From assembly GCF_025999835.1 (NCBI RefSeq), contig NZ_AP025628.1, forward strand, positions 3,472,001 through 3,536,000: a stretch of 64,000 bases of DNA, read 5' to 3'. The DNA is from Caldinitratiruptor microaerophilus. GTDB taxonomy: Bacteria; Bacillota; Sulfobacillia; Symbiobacteriales; ZC4RG38. The translations under genes and the position numbers were made by a program. Of this stretch, positions 1 through 7,211 are shown piece by piece (the stretch's first letter is position 1; every line of letters starts with the position of its first letter). The notes under the pieces are model-generated. The model searched no databases. It was given only the letters and a program-made list of their open reading frames with translations, and was not told the origin of the DNA.

Positions 1-917
1 ACCGGCACCACGGCCAGGCGGAAGTAGAGGTCCTCCCGGAACGCGCCCCGGCGCACCTCCCGGAGCAGGTCGCGGTGCGTGGCGGCCAGGATGCGGACGT
101 CGACCGGCCGGCAGCGGCTGCTTCCCAGCGGGCACACCACCTTCTCCTCGATCACCCGCAGCAGCTTGGCCTGCAGGGGCAGCGGCATGTCCCCGATCTC
201 GTCCAGGAGGAGGGTCCCGCGGTGGGCCTGTTCGAACAGGCCCGTGCGGTTCGCCGTGGCCCCGGTGAACGCGCCCTTCTCGTGCCCGAAGAGCTCGCTC
301 TCCAGGAGCTGTTCCGGCAGCGCGGCGCAGTTGACCGCCACGAAGGGTCCCCCGGCCCGACGGCTCAGGGCGTGGATGGCCCGCGCGACCACTTCCTTTC
401 CGGCCCCGCTCTCCCCCTGGATGAGGACGTGCGCGTCCGTCGGGGCGATCCGGGCGACGGTCTCCCGCAGCGCGACGGTCGCGGGGCTGTTCCCGAGGAT
501 GTCGGCCCGCCCGGCTCCCGCGGCCGCCACCGGGTAGGCGTGGGCCCCGCCGGCACGCGCGCCGGCGAGCGCCTCTTGGATCGCGCTCTGCAGTTCCTGC
601 AGGGTGAACGGCTTCGAGAGGTAGGTGCAGGCGCCGAGCTTCATGGCTTCCACGGCGGTCTGGACCGAGGCGTACGCGGTCATGACGATGACCGGGAGAT
701 GAGGGTGGGCGTTCCGGAGTTCGGTCAGCAAGACAAGGCCGTCGGCGTCGGGGAGCCGGAGGTCGAGGAGCACGAGGTCCGGCAGCGCCCGCCGGAGCTC
801 CCGTCGCGCTTCGGAGGCGCTACGGGCCCCCCGAATGCGGTAGCGTTGCCCGATAGACTGCTCGAACAGCCAGAGCATGTTCGGCTCGTCGTCGACCACG
901 AGAAGCAGCGGTCGCAT
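1..917 (-). CDS. Sigma-54-dependent response regulator, NtrC family (3' end outside window)
   Basis: The ATG is at 915-917 and the frame stays open to the window edge, giving about 305 residues. A receiver domain fills residues 1-115, with acidic DDE near residue 9, phospho-acceptor Asp in [11 protein letters not shown] and Lys in LSKPF. A sigma-54 AAA+ domain follows, with Walker A GESGAGKE near 168, the sigma-54 contact loop GAFTGA near 215 and Walker [12 protein letters not shown] near 238. The C-terminal Fis-type DNA-binding domain lies beyond base 1. The gene starts 4 bases after the histidine kinase stop codon, so the two form a two-component pair. It should activate sigma-54 promoters; the target genes are not visible here. 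Confidence 0.93.
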   Translation of the reverse strand, partial: MRPLLLVVDDEPNMLWLFEQSIGQRYRIRGARSASEARRELRRALPDLVLLDLRLPDADGLVLLTELRNAHPHLPVIVMTAYASVQTAVEAMKLGACTYLSKPFTLQELQSAIQEALAGARAGGAHAYPVAAAGAGRADILGNSPATVALRETVARIAPTDAHVLIQGESGAGKEVVARAIHALSRRAGGPFVAVNCAALPEQLLESELFGHEKGAFTGATANRTGLFEQAHRGTLLLDEIGDMPLPLQAKLLRVIEEKVVCPLGSSRCRPVDVRILAATHRDLLREVRRGAFREDLYFRLAVVP

Positions 918-920
918 GGC

Positions 921-2639
921 TCACGCCACCCCCCTGCTGCCGGGACCCGGCCGCGCCGCCAGAGGAAGGCGGATCGTGAAGACCGCCCCGCTGCCCGGGC
1001 TCGACTCGACGTCCACGTACCCGCCGTGCTGGTCCACGATCCGCTGGACCAGCGGAAGGCCGAGGCCGGTGCCTCCGGGCTTCGTCGTGAAGAAGACGTC
1101 CCAGATCTTCGGGAGCACGTCTGCAGGGATGCCGGGGCCGTTGTCGGCCACCTGGACGCGGGCCGTGGCGTCGGGCTCCGACCGCAGGGTGACGCGCAGC
1201 TTGCCGCCGGCCCCTGTGCCGGCCAGCGCCTGGATGCTGTTGAGCAGCAGGTTCACAACTGCCTGTTGCAGGTGGTCGGCGTCGCCCGTCACAAGCACGC
1301 CCTGCTCGAGGTCGCTCTCGACCCGCACGCCGTGGCGCTCCCCGTACCACCGGACCAGGTCGGTGGCCCGGCGGACGACCTCGGTGAGGTCCAAGGCCTC
1401 GGCGCGGGGGGACGAGTAGTGAGCGAAGCTGACCAGCCCGTCGATGATACGGCTGACCCGGCGCAATTCCTCGGTGGCCACCCTCACCACCTGCCGGATG
1501 AAACCGGGCTCCTCGGCCCGTTCCGGTAGGAGCTCGAGGGAACCGAGCACCACGGTGAGCGGGTTCCGCACCTCGTGGGCGATCACCGCCGCCAGTTCCC
1601 CCGCCGCGGCCAGCCGGTTGGCGCGCTGGAGGTACTCGTCGAGTTCCCTGGCCCGGCGGAATTCCTCCAGGTAAAAGGCGTACCCGGCCTTGCCGGCGCC
1701 AGCGGCGCCGGCAGGCGCGCCGATCCCCACCACGGCCAGGTCGACCTCCGGCAGTCCCTGGCTTCCTGTCGCCACCAGCGGGCCGAAACGCCGGAGCTCC
1801 CCCGGCTGGGGCAACTCATCGGGGTCGGCCCGCCAGCCCGGCAGGAGTTGCTGGAGGACGCGGAACCAGGATGTACCCCGTCCGGGAGCCTGCGCCATGC
1901 CCAGCATCCGCATGGCCGTGCGGTTCAGATACAGGAGGGCGCCCGCGTGGTCCGTGATGGCGATGCCGATGTCGAGGCTCCCGAGGAAGAGATCGAGATA
2001 CTCCCGCATTCGTCGGAGCGGCTCGGACGCCGCCGGCTCGGAACTTTCGTGCGCGGCGAACCAGGCCGACGTCGCGGTGATCAAGAGCCCGAGCAGGCCG
2101 AGGAGGGGGCCAAACGCCTTCCAGTCGAACCGCCCTGAGGCGCGGGCGGAGATCTGCGCGTAGATGTCCGCCACCGTCTCGTTGGCAAAGGTGTACCCGA
2201 CGGCGCGGCCGTTTCGCAGGATGGGGTGCATGTAGTTGAGGATGTCGCCGCGCACCATGGTGCCTGCGGCCACGATGGGGCGGCCCCGCTCCATCACCTG
2301 GCGGCCCAGGTGCCACGGCGGGATCGTCACCCCGACGAGGCGGCCGAACTCACCGTGGGGCGCATAGGCGACGATGGCGTCGAGATCCCGCGCGTAGTAG
2401 CCCAGGGCCACGCCGGGGAACGCCTGAGCGATCTCGTCGGTCATGGGGGCGAGGGCGGCGTTGAGGGCTCGTATCCTCTCCTCCCGGCTGCGGCCGGAGG
2501 CCCGCTGCAGAGCCAGGAGCGCATCGAAGTCGGACTCGAGCCGCTGCTCGAGGAGGCGTGCCAGCCCGCCGAGTTTCGCCGCTTTTTCTTCCAGGAGAGC
2601 GGACTCCGCCCTCTGGAGCAGGGATGTGAGGCGGTACAT
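921..2639 (-). CDS. Sensor histidine kinase with one membrane segment and PAS domain
   Basis: 572 residues. The frame is open further upstream, but the ATG at 2637-2639 has an AGGGGG site about 7 bases before it and nothing recognisable lies upstream. Order: an N-terminal helical sensor-like region without an obvious first membrane helix, one hydrophobic segment near residue 180 (FGPLLGLLGLLITATSAW), a PAS domain at about 210-330, HisKA with phospho-acceptor His in AHEVRNPL near 354, then HATPase with N-box NLLLNSIQAL, DNGPGIP and GTGLGLPLV. It resembles AtoS/NtrB-type kinases and is paired with the NtrC-type regulator just downstream. The signal is unknown. A single membrane helix placed after the sensor region is unusual, since most such kinases have two. 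Confidence 0.9.
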   Translation of the reverse strand: MYRLTSLLQRAESALLEEKAAKLGGLARLLEQRLESDFDALLALQRASGRSREERIRALNAALAPMTDEIAQAFPGVALGYYARDLDAIVAYAPHGEFGRLVGVTIPPWHLGRQVMERGRPIVAAGTMVRGDILNYMHPILRNGRAVGYTFANETVADIYAQISARASGRFDWKAFGPLLGLLGLLITATSAWFAAHESSEPAASEPLRRMREYLDLFLGSLDIGIAITDHAGALLYLNRTAMRMLGMAQAPGRGTSWFRVLQQLLPGWRADPDELPQPGELRRFGPLVATGSQGLPEVDLAVVGIGAPAGAAGAGKAGYAFYLEEFRRARELDEYLQRANRLAAAGELAAVIAHEVRNPLTVVLGSLELLPERAEEPGFIRQVVRVATEELRRVSRIIDGLVSFAHYSSPRAEALDLTEVVRRATDLVRWYGERHGVRVESDLEQGVLVTGDADHLQQAVVNLLLNSIQALAGTGAGGKLRVTLRSEPDATARVQVADNGPGIPADVLPKIWDVFFTTKPGGTGLGLPLVQRIVDQHGGYVDVESSPGSGAVFTIRLPLAARPGPGSRGVA

Positions 2640-2824
2640 CCGGTTCCCCCTACCGGAACGCCGGTGCCGTATATGGCTGCGATGAGACAACGACCACGCA
2701 TGTGGGAATTTCGTCGGTTGAGAGACCGGCTCCTCTCGGGGCAGGCTCTCGGGTGCAGTGCCCGGCGACGGCGCGTCTCGGCCGGATAACATTTCGGGAG
2801 GAGATGGTGGGGACAACAAAGAAT

Positions 2825-2890
2825 GAGACCTCACCTGGTAGGTTGCGGTAGCAACCATCCCGACAAGGCCTGGTAATGGGTGAGGTCTCG
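2825..2890. repeat. Nested inverted repeats at the left end of the insertion sequence
   Basis: GAGACCTCACC at 2825-2835 is exactly complementary to GGTGAGGTCTC at 2879-2889. Inside it lies a perfect hairpin, GGTTGC-GGTA-GCAACC, at 2841-2856. The outer stem would enclose the terminal repeat and the ATG at 2876. Such structures in other insertion sequences hide the transposase start from read-through transcripts; that role is inferred here. Confidence 0.7.
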
Positions 2891-4376
2891 ATGTGGCTAG
2901 TTCGTGAGATCATGGACCTAATCCTGCTGCTGGTGCATGGGATCTCGGAGTTGCTGCGGACCCGCCACGACTTCATGGAACTGGAGAAGGGGATCTTCCG
3001 GCTGGTGCAGGAGGTGGCGCGACGGGCGCTGGTGCTGGCGTTGCACCGGCTGGACGACGAGCTGATGCGCCGGCGGGACGCGGCGCGATATGAGTTGGTG
3101 CACAGCAAGCCGCGGACGATCGTGACGCCGTTTGGGAAGGTGCAGGTGCGGCGGCGGTACTACCGGGACCGTCAGAGCGGGGAAGGCCATTTCCTGCTGG
3201 ACGAGGCGCTGGGGTGGACAGCCCGCCAGCGGCTGTCGCCGTGGGCCACAGAACTGGCGGTGGCGATGGCCGCGGAGATGCCGTACCACCGGGCGGCGGC
3301 GGTGCTGGCGAAGCTCACGCTGGGGGGCATGGATGTCCGAGCGATGAGCGTCTGGCGTGAGGTCCAGGAGGTGGGCGCTGTACGGGTGGAGCAAGCCGAA
3401 GCGCAGCGCCGTGCAGTGTTCGACCGTGGCGAGGTGCCGGCGGGGCAGCGGCGGACCGAGCGGTTGCGGATTGAGGTGGACGAGGTGGTGGTCCAAGGCC
3501 GTGGTCCCCGGGGAGCCCACAGGCACCTGGGGCTGAAGCTGGCGGTCGGCTATGAGGGCAAAGAGCAAGTCGGGCAAAACCGGTGGCAACTGGTAGAGCG
3601 CCGGGTGACCGCAGGCTTGGCCAGTGCGGAGGTCTTCTCGGAGCAGACGTATGCGGATTTCGGCAGCAAGTGGGATCTGAGTGCGGTACAGGACGTGGTG
3701 GTGGGCGGCGACGGTGCCCCGTGGGTGAAGCAGTGGGCGGGGACGTTTGCCGGAGCGAGGTACCAGCTGGACCCGTTCCACCTCCGCCGGGCGCTGCTGG
3801 AGGGTCTGTCGCATGACGAGGAGGCCTACCGGAAGGCGGTGGAGGCCCTGAAGGTCAAGGACTGGAGCCAGGTGGAGCAGGTGCTGGCGACGGCCGAGCG
3901 GGCCAGTCGTGGGGCGCAGCGCAAGCGTGTGGCAGGGCTGCGGAAGTACCTGCAGGAGAACTGGGACGGCATCTGCCGTTCCGGGGCCGCAGACAGTTTG
4001 GGCACCATTGAGGGGCAGGTGTTCCACCATGTCGCCCGACGGATGAAGCGCCATGGAGCGCAGTGGAGTGACAGGGGAGCGGACCATCTGGTGCGGCTGC
4101 TGGCGGCCCGGGCGAACGGGGAATTGGCGGTGATGGGGCGGCAGGCCTGGCCGATGCAGTCGGAGGTGTTGCGCCAGGCAACCGGCTCGACGGCGATTCG
4201 GGTGCAGCCCGGGGAACTGAATGATCCGGAGGCATGGCTGCGGGTGAACCTGCCGGCGCTCAGCGGACCAGCTGCCGGCTCGCCGTGGGTCAAGTACGTG
4301 CTACGTGAGCTTGTGAGGGCGCTGCCGCGGAGTGCATAACGAACCAAAAAATTCGGGCCTTGTCGGGTCACCTACC
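2837..4376 (+). mobile_element. ISLre2-family insertion sequence, about 1.54 kb
   Basis: One transposase gene is framed by imperfect inverted ends. CCCGACAAGGCC at 2859-2870 has its exact complement at 4356-4367, and GGTAGGT at 2837-2843 pairs with ACCTACC at 4370-4376. The spacing between the two blocks differs at the two ends, so exact termini are approximate and no target duplication could be fixed. The element sits between the histidine kinase promoter region and the tRNA-Val promoter without breaking a gene. Confidence 0.8.
2876..4339 (+). CDS. ISLre2-family (UPF0236) transposase
   Basis: 487 residues, full length for the family. The N-terminal region is helical. The central part holds conserved acidic blocks LRIEVDEVVVQ (near 200) and VVVGGDGAPWVKQ (near 280), and an FHLRRALLEGL segment follows, typical of this family's DDE-like transposases. 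The start may be ATG 2876 (MGEVSMW), which lies inside the outer inverted repeat, or ATG 2891 just after it. The gene is intact, so the element could still move. It is the only gene of the insertion sequence. Confidence 0.9.
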   Translation: MGEVSMWLVREIMDLILLLVHGISELLRTRHDFMELEKGIFRLVQEVARRALVLALHRLDDELMRRRDAARYELVHSKPRTIVTPFGKVQVRRRYYRDRQSGEGHFLLDEALGWTARQRLSPWATELAVAMAAEMPYHRAAAVLAKLTLGGMDVRAMSVWREVQEVGAVRVEQAEAQRRAVFDRGEVPAGQRRTERLRIEVDEVVVQGRGPRGAHRHLGLKLAVGYEGKEQVGQNRWQLVERRVTAGLASAEVFSEQTYADFGSKWDLSAVQDVVVGGDGAPWVKQWAGTFAGARYQLDPFHLRRALLEGLSHDEEAYRKAVEALKVKDWSQVEQVLATAERASRGAQRKRVAGLRKYLQENWDGICRSGAADSLGTIEGQVFHHVARRMKRHGAQWSDRGADHLVRLLAARANGELAVMGRQAWPMQSEVLRQATGSTAIRVQPGELNDPEAWLRVNLPALSGPAAGSPWVKYVLRELVRALPRSA

Positions 4377-4408
4377 GAAGCTTGACACGGCCGCGCGTCT
4401 CGGGGCCG

Positions 4409-4437
4409 TTGCGATCTGCCTCCCGGCGTGCTATAAT
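4409..4437 (+). promoter_or_regulatory. Sigma-A-type promoter of tRNA-Val
   Basis: TTGCGA at 4409-4414, 17 bases, then a perfect TATAAT at 4432-4437, ending 44 bases before the tRNA. It lies between the right end of the insertion sequence and the tRNA, so the tRNA keeps its own promoter. Confidence 0.75.
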
Positions 4438-4481
4438 CCATCTTGCTCGTCGGGGCCGGCGCCCCGGACGGTGTGGTGAGC

Positions 4482-4556
4482 GGGCGTGTAGCTCAGCGGG
4501 AGAGCGCTTGACTCACATTCAAGAGGTCCCAGGTTCGATCCCTGGCACGCCCACCA
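4482..4556 (+). tRNA. tRNA-Val (anticodon CAC)
   Basis: Acceptor arms GGGCGTG (4482-4488) and CACGCCC (4546-4552) pair, and an encoded ACCA end follows. The anticodon stem CTTGA/TCAAG encloses loop CTCACAT, giving anticodon CAC. The T arm has GGTTCGATCC. The 3' part from the anticodon loop onward is the integration site of the 15-kb element, and the integration leaves this copy complete. Confidence 0.95.
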
Positions 4557-4558
4557 GT
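4511..4558 (+). repeat. attL: 48-bp core of the integrated element
   Basis: Bases 4511-4558, from the tRNA-Val anticodon loop to two bases past the ACCA end, recur exactly at 19389-19436. After a 3-base mismatch a further 11 bases (GAAGCGGGTTT) also match. This is the classic signature of tyrosine-integrase insertion into a tRNA 3' half, and the integrase gene lies next to it. Confidence 0.93.
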
Positions 4559-4604
4559 CTGGAAGCGGGTTTCCGGGATCTGAAGATGTAAGGAACTGGG
4601 GTCT

Positions 4605-4624
4605 GTCAGTAACCGGTCAGTAAC
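4605..4624 (+). repeat. Left pair of GTCAGTAAC repeats (likely integrase arm sites)
   Basis: GTCAGTAAC occurs at 4605-4613 and 4616-4624, 11 bases apart, 46 bases inside attL. The same 9-mer occurs as a pair near attR. The integrase has an arm-binding-type N-terminus, so these are probable arm-type binding sites. Confidence 0.65.
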
Positions 4625-4659
4625 GGCTCCTCCGGTCGGGAACCCGCCGCAAAAGGTTT

Positions 4660-4683
4660 GGCCCCGGGTCGTTTCCCGGGGCC
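4660..4683 (-). terminator. Hairpin after the integrase gene
   Basis: GGCCCCGGG (4660-4668) and CCCGGGGCC (4675-4683) form a 9-bp stem with a 6-base loop, 13 bases past the integrase stop. On the minus strand it is followed by AAACCTTTTG, a weak T-containing tail. A near-identical hairpin follows the integrase relic at 19474-19497. Confidence 0.6.
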
Positions 4684-4696
4684 GGTTCGGTCAATT

Positions 4697-5923
4697 TCAA
4701 GCCCGGTTCTTCTTTTGAGCCGCCGTGAAGAGTGCGCCAAGCCTCTCCACGGCGTCTTTCTTTTGCCGGCGGAACACGTGCCGGTAGATGTCGGCCGTCA
4801 CCTGGACCTGGGAATGCCCGGCAAGTTCGCTGACCGTCTTCAGATCGACCCCGGCGTCGATCATGTTCGTGACGAAGGTGTGCCGCAGGTCGTGGAACCG
4901 GATCTTCGGCAGTCCAGCTTTCGCCAGGATCTCCGGGAGGTGGCGGTTCCGGACGTTCGACGGGTTGAGAGGCGTGCCAATCTCTGTCGTGAACACCAAT
5001 TCGGGTTCGCGCAGCCCGATCTTGAGGAGTTCCCGGGCCTGCTCGATTCGCCACTGCTTCAGGGCGGCGACGGCAGGCTCCGCCAGGTCGATGGTCCGCC
5101 GGGAGGTCCGGGTCTTTGGGGTGGAGAACACGGGCTTTCCGCCGATCCACTGGAGATTCTGAGCCACGGTGACGGTACCCGCTTCGAGGTCGATATCCCG
5201 CCAGCGAAGGCCAAAGAGTTCACCCTGGCGGAGGCCGGTATATACCGCAAGAGTGAACAGGGCGTGCAGTCGGTCGTCCCGGGCCGCTTCGAGGAATTGC
5301 GCCACTTGCTCCGGTGTGAGGGCGGCAGCTTCCTTCCGCTCCACCCGGGGCTTCTTCACCGCGTCGATGGGGTTGCGGGCCAGGAGCCCCCATTCTACGG
5401 CCTGTCGCAACGCCTTATGGAGGACGGCGTGAACGAGGGCCACCGTGCGGGGGCTCTTGCCAGCGCCCAGGAGGGTATGATAGAGGCCCTGCACCTGTGG
5501 CGGCGTGATTTTTTGGAGCGGAACGGCGCCGATGTGCGGGGCGATGTAAGCCCGCACAATATCCTGGTAGTTCTGGAGCGTGGTGGCCTTCACCTCGTGG
5601 GCGACCGTGGTTTCGAGCCATCGGGCCAGGAACTGCCCCAGTGTCTCCCGGGACGGCTCAACTAGGGTGCCTTCCCGGATCTTCTGCAAGGTTTCCAACT
5701 TCCAGTCCACGACCTTCGTCTTCAGCGGATCGGAGAACCGCGCCACCTTCCGCCGTGTCTTTGGCACCCCGTTCTCGTCCAGGACGGGCTTTCCGTCGGG
5801 GCCTATGACTTGTTCCCAGCCGATGGTCAGTTCGCAGTACCAGCGTTTCCGCTTCTCGTGATACCAGACGGAGCCTTCACCGTTGCCGGCCTTATCCTTC
5901 CTGGGGGCCGGTTTCCTGGGCAT
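4697..5923 (-). CDS. int: Tyrosine-family site-specific integrase
   Basis: 408 residues, usual size for phage integrases of Firmicutes. An N-terminal arm-binding-like domain (GSVWYHEKRKRWYCELTIG) is followed by a SAM-like core-binding domain at about 70-160 and a catalytic domain. Visible catalytic residues are Arg in TGLRQGELFGLRW, the H-x-x-R box HDLRHTF and the terminal LAGHS...YRHV tyrosine region. The gene lies next to the tRNA, pointing toward attL, as in most tRNA-integrated phages and islands. It should catalyse integration and, with the excisionase-like protein at 7002, excision. Confidence 0.95.
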   Translation of the reverse strand: MPRKPAPRKDKAGNGEGSVWYHEKRKRWYCELTIGWEQVIGPDGKPVLDENGVPKTRRKVARFSDPLKTKVVDWKLETLQKIREGTLVEPSRETLGQFLARWLETTVAHEVKATTLQNYQDIVRAYIAPHIGAVPLQKITPPQVQGLYHTLLGAGKSPRTVALVHAVLHKALRQAVEWGLLARNPIDAVKKPRVERKEAAALTPEQVAQFLEAARDDRLHALFTLAVYTGLRQGELFGLRWRDIDLEAGTVTVAQNLQWIGGKPVFSTPKTRTSRRTIDLAEPAVAALKQWRIEQARELLKIGLREPELVFTTEIGTPLNPSNVRNRHLPEILAKAGLPKIRFHDLRHTFVTNMIDAGVDLKTVSELAGHSQVQVTADIYRHVFRRQKKDAVERLGALFTAAQKKNRA

Positions 5924-6911
5924 GTTGTTCCCTCCTCTTGCGGTCCTCTGCGCGCTTCCGGCGTTGCCTCAGAACGGCGGCATGCCGGGGGCTACACGTT
6001 TTTTGGGCCGGGTGCACGGCGATATAGGGCGCACCGCACGTCGGCAACTCGCAAAGCCTGACTTGTTGCTCTTCTGTTGTCATGTTGATCAGGAGCATGA
6101 CTTGGGCGGCCTGAATCAGGGACTTAAACTCCCAGTTGAGTTGCAATTTGCCGTTGAAAACCAACCCAACCTGAATCGGCCCGGCAGTGATTCCCCGCAA
6201 CTCCCACTTCCATGGCACCCCACTCGGTGCCTCATCTTCCGGTGTAAAACCCCCGCGGCGGAACGTTTCCCAAAGCCGAACGTCATGCCATAACCAATTC
6301 GTCGCGTATCGGATATCCTGGATCGACTCGCTGTACCCGTGAAGAAAAGAGTCGGAGAACCAGTTTGTTCCTACAGGCGGTGGTTCGCCGTCAGGAAAAA
6401 ACCGCTTCGCGTACTTCACATATGGCACCGCAAGACCAAAAGGGTAGATAGAGCCGGGCTGCAGGTAGAGGACGAGTTCCTCGCCGCCCGACTCGGAGTG
6501 TTCGCGAGGAATGTAGTGGTCATAGCTAATATAATGGTGAAAAATTCCAAGAAGGCCATACCTGTCTGCGAAGCGGAGAACTGCCTTCGCCTTTGCTGTA
6601 TCCTGCCGCTGCATGAGGCGCCGGACGGCTTCGTCGTCGTTCGCTGCAGCGCTGATGGCCGCCAGCTCTTCCTGCGTCCGTTGTACCTCCCCCACCATGG
6701 CGAGAAAGTCACGCAAGAAATCACGCGGATGTTCAAGCGGCCTATACCAAGTGATCGTGGCTTCTGCGGCAGGCCGTACGTATGGCCAGCCATTAACACT
6801 TACGATTTCATACCGGGTGTGTTTGGGCCAGAGGCCCTCTCCGGCAAAAAGCCCAGGGCGTGGCCGCTCTTGCAGTTCATCCCCCAGCATGAAATTTTCC
6901 TCCCGCGTCAC
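5892..6911 (-). CDS. Hypothetical protein with C-terminal CGNR-like zinc motif
   Basis: 339 residues, GTG start at 6911. It overlaps the integrase start by 32 bases, so the two are co-transcribed leftward. The long N-terminal part has no recognised fold. The C-terminus carries CELPTCGAPY followed by CSPRHAAVLRQRRKRAEDRK, the layout of CGNR-type zinc fingers: two cysteine pairs followed by a basic helix. A nucleic-acid-binding or regulatory role in the lysogenic module is inferred. Base composition is clearly lower in GC than neighbouring genes, a sign of a different origin from the rest of the element. Confidence 0.7.
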   Translation of the reverse strand: MTREENFMLGDELQERPRPGLFAGEGLWPKHTRYEIVSVNGWPYVRPAAEATITWYRPLEHPRDFLRDFLAMVGEVQRTQEELAAISAAANDDEAVRRLMQRQDTAKAKAVLRFADRYGLLGIFHHYISYDHYIPREHSESGGEELVLYLQPGSIYPFGLAVPYVKYAKRFFPDGEPPPVGTNWFSDSFLHGYSESIQDIRYATNWLWHDVRLWETFRRGGFTPEDEAPSGVPWKWELRGITAGPIQVGLVFNGKLQLNWEFKSLIQAAQVMLLINMTTEEQQVRLCELPTCGAPYIAVHPAQKTCSPRHAAVLRQRRKRAEDRKRREQHAQETGPQEG

Positions 6912-7001
6912 TGGTTGTCATGCTTCCTGCGTGACTACCTGTACTGTATCATGCTGCCCAGGAAGCACGCAAGACGAAACCGTGCTACAAGGGGGCCGGA
7001 C
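6912..7001. promoter_or_regulatory. Divergent control region of the element with 9-bp inverted repeat
   Basis: This 90-base gap separates the leftward integrase/CGNR pair from the rightward excisionase/primase run, the usual place of a lysogeny switch. TGCTTCCTG at 6921-6929 is exactly complementary to CAGGAAGCA at 6959-6967. Between them lie AT-rich TGTACTGTATCAT sequences that could hold -10 elements. Operator function is inferred. Confidence 0.5.
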
Positions 7002-7211
7002 GTGTTGAACCGCACCGAAGAAGCCCTGTTGCTGAATGCGCCGGCCGTCGCACGCAAGCTGGGGATTGGCCGTGACACTGCCTACGGGCTCATTCGGGCC
7101 AAGGTTCTCCCCTCCGTGCGGGTCGGGCACAAGGTGCTTGTCCCGGCGCGCGCCGTCGATGAGCTGATCGCGCGGATCATGCGGGGCGAGATCACGCAGT
7201 TGGGGGCGTGA
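7002..7211 (+). CDS. xis: Excisionase/AlpA-like helix-turn-helix protein
   Basis: 69 residues from GTG 7002, which has AAGGGGG 8-9 bases upstream. The frame is open much further back, but that part overlaps the opposite-strand gene. The sequence NAPAVARKLGIGRDTAYGL followed by KVLPSVRVGHKVLVPARAVDELI is the classic MerR-like winged helix of excisionase and helix_turn_helix_17 proteins. It is the first rightward gene and overlaps the primase by 4 bases. Likely role: directing the integrase toward excision, or transcription control. The symbol xis is by role only. Confidence 0.85.
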   Translation: MLNRTEEALLLNAPAVARKLGIGRDTAYGLIRAKVLPSVRVGHKVLVPARAVDELIARIMRGEITQLGA

